Under the pieces are notes generated by a model, which had not been told where the DNA came from, searched no databases, and was given only the letters and a program-made list of their open reading frames with translations. Positions 19,758 to 29,720 of a stretch of 64,000 nucleotides of DNA are shown piece after piece. The DNA is from Rhodovulum sp. ES.010 (GTDB taxonomy: Bacteria > Pseudomonadota > Alphaproteobacteria > Rhodobacterales > Rhodobacteraceae): NCBI RefSeq assembly GCF_900142935.1, contig NZ_FSRS01000001.1, positions 1,126,001 through 1,190,000 on the forward strand, written 5' to 3'. The position numbers and the translations under genes are program-made. Within the stretch, counting starts at the first letter, position 1. Each line of letters starts with the position of its first letter.

Positions 19758-20426
19758 CTATTCAACCTCGCCGCCCTTCGCGAGCGTATCGGCCTGGCCG
19801 ACCCAGCCATCCCGGCTGACACGGCCCTTGAAGCCTTCCAGATGCTCATCCATCCAGGCGACCTCGTCGTCGCCCCACTCGGCGATCTGCGCGAAATGGT
19901 AGATTCCGAGTTCGTTCAACTGCCGTTCCAGCTTGGGGCCGACGCCCTTCAGCTTTTTCAGGTCGTCGGCGCCCGCGGCACGCGGCGCGGCCAGGGCCGC
20001 CGGGCGCTTGCCGACGTCTGCCGGGGCCGAAGCGGCTGGGGCGGGCTTCGGCGCGGCCGCGGGCTTGGGGGCCGGCGCCGGCTTCGCGCCCGATTTCGGC
20101 ACCGTCGGCGCCGCTTTCACACCGCCGCCCGGCTTCGGCCGCTTGGGAATCTCGATCGCGTCATTCGCCACCTTGTAGGCCGCGCGCCGTTCCTGGATCG
20201 CGCGCATTTCAGCGCCCTTCTCGGCATGCTCCTCATCTGTCTGACAAAAGCTCGCGGTCAGGAACGCACCTGCCACAAGCCCGGTCCCCGCCCCACCGGC
20301 GAAGGACACCAGCGCCCAGAGGCCGAGCCAGTCGAGGAAGGCCATGGCGGTCAGGCCGATCACGGCGGCCAGCAGCCACCAGAAGATGGCGCATTTGAAC
20401 TTTGCTTCACTGCGAGAAATGTTCAT
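19758..20426 (-). CDS. membrane-anchored helix-hairpin-helix protein in the nuo operon
   Basis: A 222-residue protein in three parts. Residues about 12-60 form two hydrophobic segments (AIFWWLLAAVIGLTAMAF and a Gly/Ala-rich second helix). Residues about 100-155 are a Pro/Ala/Lys-rich flexible linker with repeated KPAP units. Residues about 157-187 hold a helix-hairpin-helix of the LKGVGPKLERQLNELGIYHF type. Such domains normally contact nucleic acid or protein; a membrane-tethered version next to nuoE and nuoF suggests an assembly or tethering role, which is inference. The ATG at 20426 follows a purine-rich GAGAGAAGAG site; the longer frame upstream is not protein-like. It lies 49 bp after nuoE. 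Confidence 0.85.
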   Translation of the reverse strand: MNISRSEAKFKCAIFWWLLAAVIGLTAMAFLDWLGLWALVSFAGGAGTGLVAGAFLTASFCQTDEEHAEKGAEMRAIQERRAAYKVANDAIEIPKRPKPGGGVKAAPTVPKSGAKPAPAPKPAAAPKPAPAASAPADVGKRPAALAAPRAAGADDLKKLKGVGPKLERQLNELGIYHFAQIAEWGDDEVAWMDEHLEGFKGRVSRDGWVGQADTLAKGGEVE

Positions 20427-20475
20427 CTCTTCTCTCCGCTCCGACGGTTGTTCGTCCGGGCTCCTTTGTAACGCC

Positions 20476-21222
20476 TCAGTCGCCGTCTGTCTTGGCCTCT
20501 TCCGCCGCAGCACCGGCCCGCCGCCACGGGGTGATCAGGGGCACTTCGGTGCCATCGATTCGCTTGACCGTGTCGCCGATCCGGGTGGCGAGGTCCACCG
20601 ATGCGTTCAGCTTCATGCTGCCCTCTGCCTCCTGCGTCAGACTGGTCAGCCCGCCGGCGGGTTCCGACGCGAACCGGCCCTGCTGCGGCCCCGGCGCAGG
20701 CACGCGGCCCGCCGCCAGTTCGTCGAGAATCCAGCCCAGTCGCTCGGCGGTCAGGTCCTCGTAGTAATCCTTGCCGATCTGCACCATCGGCGCGTTCGAG
20801 CACGCGCCCAGGCATTCGACCTCCTCCCAGCTGAACCGGCCGTCCGCCGACAGCGTGAACGGGGCGGCGGCAATCTTGTCCTTGCAGACGCCGATCAGGT
20901 CCTCGGCCCCGCAGATCAGGCACGACGTGGTCCCGCAGACCTGCACATGGGCCAGCGCGCCGAGCGGGGCCAACTGGAACATGAAGTAGAACGTCGCCAC
21001 CTCGAGCGCGCGGATATGCGCCAAGCCTAGCATGTCGGCCACATACTCGATCGCGGGCCGCGTCAGCCAGCCCTCCTGCTCCTGGGCGCGCCACAGAAGC
21101 GGGATGATCGCGCTGGCCTGGCGCCCTTCGGGATACTTGGCGATCTGGGCCTCGGCCCATACCCGGTTTTCGGGCGTGAAGGCGAAGCTGTCGGGTTGCT
21201 CGTGGTGAAGACGGCGCAGCAT
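20476..21222 (-). CDS. nuoE: NADH-quinone oxidoreductase subunit E
   Basis: A 248-residue thioredoxin-fold subunit of the NADH module holding the [2Fe-2S] cluster N1a. Ligands are Cys96 and Cys101 (CGTTSC) with Cys137 and Cys141 (CLGAC). It is longer than the usual NuoE of about 170-220 residues because of a low-complexity C-terminal tail. The ATG at 21222 follows AGGAGCGAAG; the open frame continues upstream but without family sequence. It lies 8 bp after the small exported-protein gene. Confidence 0.96.
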   Translation of the reverse strand: MLRRLHHEQPDSFAFTPENRVWAEAQIAKYPEGRQASAIIPLLWRAQEQEGWLTRPAIEYVADMLGLAHIRALEVATFYFMFQLAPLGALAHVQVCGTTSCLICGAEDLIGVCKDKIAAAPFTLSADGRFSWEEVECLGACSNAPMVQIGKDYYEDLTAERLGWILDELAAGRVPAPGPQQGRFASEPAGGLTSLTQEAEGSMKLNASVDLATRIGDTVKRIDGTEVPLITPWRRAGAAAEEAKTDGD

Positions 21223-21230
21223 CTTCGCTC

Positions 21231-21536
21231 CTACTGTGTCATGACGCAGAGAACGGGAATATTCGGGACGGACTTCTGGCCGGCCTCGCCCATGATTTCG
21301 GCGACCAGTACCTTCTGGCGCACATTCTGGTCCGTGGGCCTGTCCGCGATGAAGCAGAGGTAAAGCGCGTCGTCCTTGCGCAAGCCGTAGATCGCCTGGC
21401 CGGCACCCGATGTCGCGAAGGGCACGGCCCCCTCCACCACCAGCTCGGACGAATACCGATACGGGTTCGAGCCGACCTCGGCCGCAAATGTCGGAAGCGG
21501 CGAGACAGCAGCGGCAATGAGAAGCGCGCGGATCAC
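21231..21536 (-). CDS. small exported protein between nuoD and nuoE
   Basis: A 101-residue product with a short signal peptide (about residues 1-18, LPTFAAE). The mature part has two cysteines (LYLCFIA and PVLCVMTQ) spaced for a possible disulfide. No family recognised. The ATG overlaps the nuoD stop (ATGA, 21533-21536) and the gene ends 8 bp before nuoE, so it is made from the complex I transcript. This is the third probable periplasmic product encoded inside the nuo operon. Confidence 0.75.
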   Translation of the reverse strand: MIRALLIAAAVSPLPTFAAEVGSNPYRYSSELVVEGAVPFATSGAGQAIYGLRKDDALYLCFIADRPTDQNVRQKVLVAEIMGEAGQKSVPNIPVLCVMTQ

Positions 21537-22744
21537 CGGTCCACCTCCCCGAAAACGATGTCCAGCGTGCCGATGATCGCCGCCACGTCGGCCAGCTGGT
21601 GCCCGCGGCTGAGATGGTCGAACGCCTGGAGATGGAGGAAGCCCGGCGCGCGCAGCTTGGCGCGGTACGGGCGATTGGTGCCGTCCGCCACCAGGTAAAC
21701 GCCGAACTCACCCTTCGGGGCCTCGACGGCGCAGTAGACGTCGCCTTCGGGCACGTGAAACCCCTCGGTGTAGAGCTTGAAATGATGGATCAGCGCTTCC
21801 ATCGAGGTCTTCATGTGCCCACGCGTCGGCGGCGCGATCTTGCCGCGGTTCAACACCTCGCCCGGTTCCGCGCGCAGCTTCTCGCAGCACTGCCGGATGA
21901 TGTGGGTCGACTGGCGCATCTCCTCCATGCGTACGAGGTAGCGGTCGTAGCAATCGCCATTCTTGCCAACGGGCACCTGGAAGTCGAACTCGTCGTAGCA
22001 TTCGTAGGGTTGTGACCGGCGCAGGTCCCAGGCCATGCCCGAGCCGCGCACCATCACCCCGGAAAAGCCCCATTCGAGCGCCTCCTGCTCGCTGACCACG
22101 CCGATATCGGCGTTGCGCTGCTTGAAGATGCGGTTCTCCGTCAACAACCCGTCGATATCGTCCATGACCTCGGGGAACGCCTCGGCCCAGGCGTCGATAT
22201 CGTCGACAAGCTGGGGCGGCAGGTCCTGGTGCACGCCGCCGGGCCGGAAATAGGCCGCGTGCAGCCGCGCCCCGCAAGCCCGCTCGTAGAACACCATCAG
22301 CTTCTCGCGTTCCTCGAAGCCCCAGAGCGGCGGGGTGAGCGCGCCCACGTCCATCGCCTGCGTGGTGACGTTCAAGAGGTGATTCAGCACCCGGCCGATT
22401 TCCGAATACAGCACGCGGATCAGCTGCGCCCGGCGCGGCACCTCGGTCTTCGTCAGCTTCTCGATAGCCAGGCACCAGGCGTGCTCCTGGTTCATCGGGG
22501 CGACGTAATCCAGCCGGTCGAAATAGGGCAGGTTCTGCAGGTAGGTCCGGCTTTCCATCAGCTTCTCGGTGCCGCGATGGAGCAGGCCGATATGCGGATC
22601 GGCGCGCTCGACGATCTCGCCGCCCAACTCAAGGACAAGGCGCAAAACGCCATGCGCAGCAGGGTGTTGCGGTCCGAAATTGATGTTGAAGTTGCGGATG
22701 CGCTGTTCGTCCGAACGCGCGTCGCTGAACGCGTTGTCCTTCAT
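21533..22744 (-). CDS. nuoD: NADH-quinone oxidoreductase subunit D
   Basis: A 403-residue 49-kDa-type subunit, related to the [NiFe]-hydrogenase large subunit without the metal ligands. It forms the quinone headgroup site with NuoB. Typical segments: [13 protein letters not shown] near residue 30 (with the conserved His pair), [15 protein letters not shown], and [15 protein letters not shown] near the C-terminus, ending in DIVFGEVDR as usual for the family. The start lies one base after the sulfotransferase stop. Confidence 0.97.
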   Translation of the reverse strand: MKDNAFSDARSDEQRIRNFNINFGPQHPAAHGVLRLVLELGGEIVERADPHIGLLHRGTEKLMESRTYLQNLPYFDRLDYVAPMNQEHAWCLAIEKLTKTEVPRRAQLIRVLYSEIGRVLNHLLNVTTQAMDVGALTPPLWGFEEREKLMVFYERACGARLHAAYFRPGGVHQDLPPQLVDDIDAWAEAFPEVMDDIDGLLTENRIFKQRNADIGVVSEQEALEWGFSGVMVRGSGMAWDLRRSQPYECYDEFDFQVPVGKNGDCYDRYLVRMEEMRQSTHIIRQCCEKLRAEPGEVLNRGKIAPPTRGHMKTSMEALIHHFKLYTEGFHVPEGDVYCAVEAPKGEFGVYLVADGTNRPYRAKLRAPGFLHLQAFDHLSRGHQLADVAAIIGTLDIVFGEVDR

Positions 22745-22745
22745 C

Positions 22746-23618
22746 TCACACCCCCACCCGTTGCGATTGCCACTCTGCCGGCAGACGCCCCAGCCGCTCG
22801 GCCACGAAGTCGTATTGCGGCGCGAGCCACGCCGCCGCCGCGGCCCGTTGCACGGCCGTCATCGACAGGTCCGGACCGGCATGCACCCGCACCTGCAACG
22901 CAGCCGCACGGGGACCGACCCCCAGAAAACCGCACAGCCGGTCGACCGCGCTCTGCGAGAACAGTTCTTCGTAGAAGCCAAGGAACAGGCGCGACGGATC
23001 GATCGCGTCCCAAAGCCGGGACAGCACGGCGCGGTAATCGCCCCGCGCGGCGATATGCGCTTCTCCCCCCTTGAGAACGCGCGCGAGAATACGCCGGGCA
23101 CGCGGCCCCAAGGCCTCGCCGGGGGCGGCGCGGCGGTGCGCGATCATGCGCACATGGCTCCAAAGCCGCGCGACCGGGTCGCGCAGCAGGTAGACGAAGC
23201 GCACATCGGATGCCATGGCGGCCATCAGCCTCAGACGCGCCGCCGGCAACAGCGCATAGGCGGGCGTGATGTCGGCGACAAGGCGCCGTTCCCCGCGCCC
23301 CGCGCCGAGATAGTCCAGATAGGCGGCCTCGTCCCCCCGCGCCAGCGCCGCCGACCAGTCCGCCATGTCCTTGAGCCGCCGGGCACGCGCTTCGGCGCGC
23401 ACGCGGTCCGCGGGAACTGGGCGGGCGGCCAACGCCGCACGCGCGCGGTCGATCTCGTCGCGGGCACGGTGCAGCCGCCCCGCCTCGAGCGCGTCGAAGT
23501 AATGCAACTCCTTGATGGCGCGCAGGTGGCACTCGGGATGCGCCTCTAGATAGCGGTAAAGCCAACTCGTGCCCGCCTTGGTGGCCCCGAGACCAAAGAG
23601 AAGGGTGGCTTGGGTCAT
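22746..23618 (-). CDS. PAPS-dependent sulfotransferase inserted between nuoC and nuoD
   Basis: A 290-residue P-loop sulfotransferase. The 5'-phosphosulfate loop is Lys14-Trp19 (KAGTSW) and the 3'-phosphate motif is RDPVARLWS with Arg146 and Ser154; FYEELFSQ is the later conserved helix. It would transfer sulfate from PAPS to a carbohydrate, lipid or other acceptor that cannot be told here. The ATG at 23618 overlaps the nuoC stop (ATGA), and the stop is one base from the nuoD start, so it is tightly built into the operon. Composition matches its neighbours, so the insertion is not recent or has ameliorated. Confidence 0.88.
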   Translation of the reverse strand: MTQATLLFGLGATKAGTSWLYRYLEAHPECHLRAIKELHYFDALEAGRLHRARDEIDRARAALAARPVPADRVRAEARARRLKDMADWSAALARGDEAAYLDYLGAGRGERRLVADITPAYALLPAARLRLMAAMASDVRFVYLLRDPVARLWSHVRMIAHRRAAPGEALGPRARRILARVLKGGEAHIAARGDYRAVLSRLWDAIDPSRLFLGFYEELFSQSAVDRLCGFLGVGPRAAALQVRVHAGPDLSMTAVQRAAAAAWLAPQYDFVAERLGRLPAEWQSQRVGV

Positions 23619-24232
23619 CCCTGGCCCTTGGCCTCCTCTCCCTTGTCGTCGCCGGGAAGGATGTATTCGGCCCCTTCCCACGGACTCATAAAATCGAAGA
23701 GCCGGTATTCCTGCGTCAGCTTGACCGGCTCGTAGACGACCCGCTTCTGGGTCTCGGAATAGCGCACCTCGGTATACCCGGTGGTCGGGAAGTCCTTGCG
23801 CATCGGGTGCCCGCGAAAGCCGTAATCGGTGAGCAGGCGCCGCAGGTCCGGGTGGCCCGAGAAGATGATGCCGAACATGTCGAACACCTCGCGCTCGAAC
23901 CAGTTGGCCGAGGGGTGGATCGACACGATCGACGGGATCATCTCATCCTCGCGGACCGCGCATTTCACCCGGATGCGCTGGTTCTGGTACATCGACAGGA
24001 AATGGTAGACCACGTCGAACCGCGCCTCGCGCTGGGGATAGTCGACGGCGGTGATGTCGACCAGCGTCGAGAAGCGGCAGGTGGCGTCGGCGCGCAGGAA
24101 CTCTGCCAGACCGACGATCCGGCTGGGCGCGACCGTCACGTTCAACTCGTGCTGCGCCACCTCCCACGAGATCACGCAGTCCGGGCGGCGGGCCTGGATA
24201 TGGGCCCCGAGTTCGTTAAGCGCCTCGTCCAT
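23615..24232 (-). CDS. nuoC: NADH-quinone oxidoreductase subunit C
   Basis: A 205-residue 30-kDa-type subunit of the peripheral arm, contacting NuoD. The signature is the [31 protein letters not shown] region (about residues 110-140), followed by GHPMRKDFP. It is separate from NuoD, as in most alphaproteobacteria. It lies 3 bp after nuoB. Confidence 0.97.
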   Translation of the reverse strand: MDEALNELGAHIQARRPDCVISWEVAQHELNVTVAPSRIVGLAEFLRADATCRFSTLVDITAVDYPQREARFDVVYHFLSMYQNQRIRVKCAVREDEMIPSIVSIHPSANWFEREVFDMFGIIFSGHPDLRRLLTDYGFRGHPMRKDFPTTGYTEVRYSETQKRVVYEPVKLTQEYRLFDFMSPWEGAEYILPGDDKGEEAKGQG

Positions 24233-24235
24233 GGC

Positions 24236-25125
<890 letters not shown>

Positions 25126-25191
25126 CGGGTTCTCCCTTCCGTCGTTTCCCGCGCATTCTTGTATCTCGCGCGCGTGTTTTCTTCTACCGAC

Positions 25192-25219
25192 GTTAGCCGG
25201 GCGGCCGGTGCCGGGTCAA
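25192..25219 (-). promoter_or_regulatory. putative nuo operon promoter
   Basis: On the minus strand TTGACC (25219-25214) is followed after 16 bases by GCTAAC (25197-25192). The element ends 66 bp upstream of the nuoA start. The same spacing and a near-identical -10 (GCTAAT) occur upstream of ivd in this window, which supports the call. Predicted from sequence only. Confidence 0.4.
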
Positions 25220-25230
25220 CACGACACCGG
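25205..25230. promoter_or_regulatory. imperfect dyad over the nuo -35 region
   Basis: CCGGTG at 25205-25210 is mirrored by CACCGG at 25225-25230. The extended arms are 11 bases with 9 matches around a 4-base centre. The -35 hexamer lies inside it, so a bound factor would block or assist RNA polymerase. No regulator is known from the sequence. Confidence 0.3.
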
Positions 25231-25386
25231 ACCGGCGTGTCGCCCTTCTGTTATCGCGGCCAGACTGAAATGTATACGGTCGTGCGCATTGAAAAGGCGC
25301 CGGACTGTCGCAGTGATGCAAATGTTTGAAAAACAAGGCGGTCCTCTCGCGATGTTGATCGGCAAGTCGGGCGCAGGTTCGCGTCT

Positions 25387-26181
25387 TCAGCCCCCCGAAG
25401 CGGGAGCCCATCGCGGGGTGCGGCGCGCGAAGAAGGCCGCGATTCCCTCCTCCGCTTCATCGCTTTCCCAGGCCGCGACGAGCCGGCGGATGCTGTCCTC
25501 GATCACCCCCTCGTCGATCCGCGGCCCGAGGCTGCGGAGCTGCGCCTTGGCAAGGGCCACCGCGCCCGGCGCGCAGGCCATATAGGGCGCGACCTCGGCC
25601 TCGGTGGCGGCATCGAGTTCGGACTCGGGCACCGCGCGGCCCAGAAGGCCCATCGCCACCGCCTCGCCGGCATCGAAACGCCGGCCCGACAGGAACACCC
25701 GCCGCGCCGCCGGCTCGCCGATGCGGGCTACCAAGTAAGGGCCGATGGTTGCCGGGAGCAGCCCCAGCCGGGTCTCGGTCAGGGCGAAACGCGCGGTGTT
25801 TACGCCGACCGCCACGTCGCAGACCGAGATCAGCCCCACCCCGCCGCCGAAGGCCTGGCCTTGGATACGCCCGATCAGCGGCTTCGGCAGCGTGTTGAGC
25901 GCCTGCAGCATCATGGCAAGCCGCCCCGCGCCCGTGGCACGGGCCTCGGCATCGGCGTCCATCTGGGCCTTCATCCAGGCCAGATCGCCCCCCGCGCAGA
26001 AACTGGCGCCGTTGCCGGTCAGCACGACGGCGCGCACCTCCGGGTCGGCGCCCAGGCGGTCCGCGACCTTGTGAAGCCCCGCGATCAGGTCCTCGGACAG
26101 CGCATTGTGCTTGTCCACACGGTTCAGCGTGACCCGCGCCACGCCGCGCTCGTCGATCCGCACTCCCAGTTCTTCACGCAT
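25387..26181 (-). CDS. liuC: enoyl-CoA hydratase/isomerase, probable methylglutaconyl-CoA hydratase
   Basis: A 264-residue crotonase-fold enzyme. The CoA and oxyanion elements GNGASFCAGGDLAWM and GQAFGGGVGLISVCDVAV are complete, and Glu in LTETRLGLLPA is the expected catalytic acid of hydratases. In the leucine pathway it hydrates 3-methylglutaconyl-CoA to HMG-CoA. That assignment rests on its position directly after hmgL, with an 8-bp overlap, at the end of the ivd operon; the fold alone would not fix the substrate. Confidence 0.87.
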   Translation of the reverse strand: MREELGVRIDERGVARVTLNRVDKHNALSEDLIAGLHKVADRLGADPEVRAVVLTGNGASFCAGGDLAWMKAQMDADAEARATGAGRLAMMLQALNTLPKPLIGRIQGQAFGGGVGLISVCDVAVGVNTARFALTETRLGLLPATIGPYLVARIGEPAARRVFLSGRRFDAGEAVAMGLLGRAVPESELDAATEAEVAPYMACAPGAVALAKAQLRSLGPRIDEGVIEDSIRRLVAAWESDEAEEGIAAFFARRTPRWAPASGG

Positions 26182-27049
26182 CGCTGTCGCTCCTGTCTTC
26201 CGTCCGCATCCCCCGCGCCGTATCGGCGGCCTGCGCGATCACGCCGCGATCCAGCCCGGTGTCGTAGCCCAGCGCCGCCAGCCAAGCGGCCACGGCCTCG
26301 GTCGCAACGTTCCCGGTCGCGTTCCTGGCATAGGGACAACCGCCGAGCCCGCCGACCGCGGCGTCGAACACCCGCAGGCCGAACTCCAGAGAAGCCTCGA
26401 TGTTGTCGAGCGCCCGGCCGGCGGTATCGTGGTAATGCCCCGCCAGCCGCCCCGCCGGTACGACGTCCAGCACCGTGCGCAACATCGCCGAGACCGTCTC
26501 CGGCGTGCCCTGCCCGATCGTGTCGCCGAGGCTGATCTCGTAGCAGCCCAGCGCCAGCAGCGCCTCGGCCACCTCGGCCACCTTTTCGGGCGGCGTCGGC
26601 CCGTCATAGGGGCAATCGGTCACGCAGGAGATGTAGCCGCGCACGGGGATTCCGTCCGTCCGCGCGGCCTCGGCCACGGGGGCGAAGCGGTCGAGGCTCT
26701 CGGCGATGGTGGCGTTGATGTTGGCGCGGCTGAAACCTTCCGACGCCGCACCGAAAATCGCCACCTCGTCGGCCCCCGCGGCGCGGGCGCGGTCATAGCC
26801 CTTCATGTTGGGGGTCAGCGCGGCATAGCGCACACCCGATGCGCGTGTGATGCCCGCCAGCACCTCGGCAGCGTCGGCCATCTGCGGCACCCATTTCGGG
26901 GAGACGAAGCTTACCACCTCGATCCGGCTGAACCCCGCCCGCGACAGCGTGTCGATCAGCGCGATCTTGTCGGCGGTAGGGATCGGGCGTTTCTCGTTCT
27001 GCAACCCGTCGCGGGGGCCGACCTCGAAGATCTCGACCCGCTCAGGCAT
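26174..27049 (-). CDS. hmgL: hydroxymethylglutaryl-CoA lyase
   Basis: A 291-residue TIM-barrel lyase of the HMGL family that splits HMG-CoA into acetyl-CoA and acetoacetate, the last step of leucine degradation. The N-terminal VGPRDGLQNE holds the catalytic Arg-Asp pair and metal ligand. HYHDTAGRALDN supplies the metal-binding His residues, and GLGGCPYARNATGNVATE carries the conserved active-site Cys loop. It overlaps liuC and the GST gene by 8 bp each, so the three are translationally linked. Confidence 0.95.
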   Translation of the reverse strand: MPERVEIFEVGPRDGLQNEKRPIPTADKIALIDTLSRAGFSRIEVVSFVSPKWVPQMADAAEVLAGITRASGVRYAALTPNMKGYDRARAAGADEVAIFGAASEGFSRANINATIAESLDRFAPVAEAARTDGIPVRGYISCVTDCPYDGPTPPEKVAEVAEALLALGCYEISLGDTIGQGTPETVSAMLRTVLDVVPAGRLAGHYHDTAGRALDNIEASLEFGLRVFDAAVGGLGGCPYARNATGNVATEAVAAWLAALGYDTGLDRGVIAQAADTARGMRTEDRSDSDA

Positions 27050-27701
27050 CGGGCGGCCCGTAGAAATCGCGGGTGTAGATCTCGGGCGTGCCGTCCTCTT
27101 CCATCGCTTTCTGGAACGCGGGGCGCGCGGCGAGCCTTTCGTAATAGGCCTCCACCCCGGGCAGCAGGTCCGCCGGCACGAAGCGGCGCGCGATCATCAC
27201 GCCGTAGCCCGCGTTGGTATCCACCGCCGAGAAGCCCGAGGGCAGCAGCCAGTCGCGCCCTTCGAGCGCGCGGTCGACAACTTCCAGCGCCTTTTCCAGC
27301 CGCTTTGCTTCCAGCCGCATCACGGTCGGGCTGCGCATCCAGTCCTCGCGCAGGGCGATATGCTGCTGGGTCAGCGCAGCAAGATGCTGGCCAATGGTTT
27401 CGGCGAAATGCAGCCATTCCAGCCAGTCGGCGCGTTCGTCCTCGCTCGGAAACCGGCCAAGGCCGCAGTCAGGGCGGGTTTCGACCAGGTATTCGGTGAT
27501 CGCGCCCGACTCGAACAGAACGCGCCCGTCGATTTCCAGCGCGGGCACCCGGCCCGCGGGCGACAGCGCCAGGTAATCGGGATGGCGCAGCGAGCGGTCG
27601 AAAAAGCCATAGCGCCGGATGTCGAACTCCAGCCCCATCTCGTGCAGCAGCCAGAGCGTGCGGAAAGAGCGCGCCTGCGGGCAGTGGTGCAGCCGGATCA
27701 T
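27042..27701 (-). CDS. glutathione S-transferase family protein
   Basis: A 219-residue GST with an N-terminal thioredoxin-like domain (CPQARSFRTLWLLHE, then GRVPALEIDGRVLFESGAITEYL, the typical cis-Pro and Glu-Ser glutathione contacts) and a C-terminal helical domain. Substrate unknown. It overlaps mccA by 4 bp and hmgL by 8 bp inside the leucine operon. A detoxification role for reactive intermediates is possible, but that is inference from position. Confidence 0.9.
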   Translation of the reverse strand: MIRLHHCPQARSFRTLWLLHEMGLEFDIRRYGFFDRSLRHPDYLALSPAGRVPALEIDGRVLFESGAITEYLVETRPDCGLGRFPSEDERADWLEWLHFAETIGQHLAALTQQHIALREDWMRSPTVMRLEAKRLEKALEVVDRALEGRDWLLPSGFSAVDTNAGYGVMIARRFVPADLLPGVEAYYERLAARPAFQKAMEEDGTPEIYTRDFYGPPDA

Positions 27702-29641
27702 GGGATGTCCTCCTCGTCCAACCGGATCAGCGCCGCACCTGCCTCGACCTGGGCGCCGGCTGTCGCCATCACCTCGGCCACCGTGCCATCGCGGGGCGCG
27801 GTCAGCGTGTGTTCCATCTTCATCGCCTCCAGAATGGCGAGGGGCTGGCCCGCTGTCACGGCCTCGCCCGCGCCGACCATGACGGATTTCACGAGGCCCG
27901 GCATCGGCGCCTCGATCAGGCCGGAATGGGCGGCTACCGCGGCGGCGCGGTCCAGCGGGTCGAGCGGCGTGAAGGAAAAGGTGCCCGCCGCCCCCGCAAA
28001 GACATGGATCGCGCCACCCGCGCAGGTGACCTGGCCGGGCGAGGTGCCCGCGATGCGCCAGCCGCCCGCGTCGCGATGGGCCTCGAGGGTTTCGCCGCCG
28101 ATTTCGACCGTGGCGCGGCCCGGGCCGTGGACCAGCACCGCGCCGAAGATTTCCTCGCCCGCATGAGCCAGCGTCAACGTGCGGCGCAAGGGCGCCCAGA
28201 GTGTGAAGCCCGCAAGCGGTCCCTCGGGCAGCGCGGCGGCCTCCAGGAGCGCCGCGGCCTGGACCGCGCGCGAGGGGCCGGTTGCGGCGGTCAGGGCGTC
28301 GATGTCACGCTCGATCAGCCCGGTATCGACCTCGCCACGCGCGAAGCCGGGGTGGCGGGCCAGCGCGCCGAGGAAGGCGAGGTTGGTGGTGGTGCCCGCG
28401 ACCCGGGTATCCTCCAGCGCGCGGGCCAGCCGGTTCAGCGCCACCGCGCGGGTGGGTCCATCGGCGATGATCTTGGCGATCATCGGGTCGTAGAAGGGGC
28501 TGATCGTGTCGCTGGTGCGCACGCCCGTATCGGCGCGGATGCCGGTCGGGAAGGACAGGTGGGCGAGCGTGCCGGTCGCGGGCAGGAATCCCGCGGGCAC
28601 GTCCTCGGCGTAAAGCCGCGCCTCGAAGGCGTGGCCGGTGAGCGGGATCTGGTCCTGGGTCAGCGGCAGCCCTTCGCCCGCCGCCACGCGCAACTGCCAT
28701 TCGACCAGGTCGAGCCCGGTGACGGCCTCGGTCACGGGGTGTTCGACCTGGAGGCGCGTGTTCATCTCCATGAACCAGAAACGGTCGGGGTGAAGGCCCT
28801 CGGACCCGTCGACGATGAATTCAACCGTGCCCGCACCCCTGTAGCCGATGGCCCTGGCCGCGCGCACCGCTGCATCCCCCATGGCCGCGCGCATCGCGGC
28901 GGTCATGCCCGGCGCGGGGGCCTCTTCGATGACCTTCTGGTGGCGGCGTTGGAGCGAACAGTCGCGTTCAAAGAGGTGGACGGCGTCAGTGCCGTCGCCG
29001 AAGACCTGCAGCTCGATATGGCGTGGCTGCTGGATGTATTTCTCGATCAGGACGGCGTCGTTGCCGAAGGCGTTCTTCGCCTCGGACCGGGCGGCGGCGA
29101 GGGCGGCGGGGAAATCGGCCGCGCTGGCGACCTTGCGCATCCCCTTGCCGCCGCCGCCCGCGACGGCCTTAATTAGCACGGGATAGCCGATGGCCTCGGC
29201 CGCGCCCGAGAGGTGATCGTCATCCTGGTTTTCGCCGTGATAACCCGGCACGACGGGCACGCCGGCCTGTTCCATCAGCGCCTTGGCGGCGTCCTTGAGG
29301 CCCATGGCGCGGATCGCGGCCGCTGAGGGCCCGATGAAGGTGAGGCCTGCCTGGTCCACGGCATCCACGAAATCGGGGTTTTCCGACAGGAAGCCGTAGC
29401 CCGGGTGGATCGCCTGTGCGCCCGTGGCCTTCGCCGCCGCGATGATGCGGTCACCCCTGAGATAGCTTTCGGCGGGAGGGGCCCCGCCGATCGGCACCGC
29501 CTCGTCGGCCAGCGCGACGTGGCGCACCTGTTCGTCCGCGTCGGAATGGACCGCGACTGTGGCGATGCCCATCCGTTGCGCGGTGTCGATGATCCGGCAG
29601 GCGATCTCGCCGCGGTTGGCTATGAGGATCTTGCGGAACAT
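27698..29641 (-). CDS. mccA: 3-methylcrotonyl-CoA carboxylase biotin-containing (alpha) subunit
   Basis: A 647-residue biotin carboxylase/carrier subunit that carboxylates biotin with ATP and bicarbonate; with MccB it converts 3-methylcrotonyl-CoA to 3-methylglutaconyl-CoA. The N-terminal biotin carboxylase begins MFRKILIANRGEIACR, with the ATP-grasp loop AVAGGGGKGMRKV and the catalytic EMNTRLQVEHPVTE. The biotin site is EAMKMEHT with Lys608. It is a likely target of the BirA ligase in this window. The ATG at 29641 follows AGAGGTGAAG. The gene lies 79 bp after mccB, with a hairpin repeat in the gap. Confidence 0.94.
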   Translation of the reverse strand: MFRKILIANRGEIACRIIDTAQRMGIATVAVHSDADEQVRHVALADEAVPIGGAPPAESYLRGDRIIAAAKATGAQAIHPGYGFLSENPDFVDAVDQAGLTFIGPSAAAIRAMGLKDAAKALMEQAGVPVVPGYHGENQDDDHLSGAAEAIGYPVLIKAVAGGGGKGMRKVASAADFPAALAAARSEAKNAFGNDAVLIEKYIQQPRHIELQVFGDGTDAVHLFERDCSLQRRHQKVIEEAPAPGMTAAMRAAMGDAAVRAARAIGYRGAGTVEFIVDGSEGLHPDRFWFMEMNTRLQVEHPVTEAVTGLDLVEWQLRVAAGEGLPLTQDQIPLTGHAFEARLYAEDVPAGFLPATGTLAHLSFPTGIRADTGVRTSDTISPFYDPMIAKIIADGPTRAVALNRLARALEDTRVAGTTTNLAFLGALARHPGFARGEVDTGLIERDIDALTAATGPSRAVQAAALLEAAALPEGPLAGFTLWAPLRRTLTLAHAGEEIFGAVLVHGPGRATVEIGGETLEAHRDAGGWRIAGTSPGQVTCAGGAIHVFAGAAGTFSFTPLDPLDRAAAVAAHSGLIEAPMPGLVKSVMVGAGEAVTAGQPLAILEAMKMEHTLTAPRDGTVAEVMATAGAQVEAGAALIRLDEEDIP

Positions 29642-29663
29642 CTTCACCTCTGGCCGGGGAAAC

Positions 29664-29710
29664 GCGGGGGCCAGCCCCCGCACCCCCGGAGTATTTGGAC
29701 CAAGAAGAAG
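29664..29710 (+). repeat. Rhodobacterales-type intergenic hairpin repeat, copy 1
   Basis: A perfect 8-2-8 GC hairpin (29664-29681, loop CA) is followed by a conserved tail: CCCCGGAGTATTT, then GGACCAAGAAGAAG ending at 29710. It lies between mccB and mccA and points against their transcription. A second copy with the same layout is at 38808-38859. I recall very similar intergenic motifs in other Rhodobacterales genomes; role unknown. Confidence 0.6.
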
Positions 29711-29720
29711 GGCATAGCGT

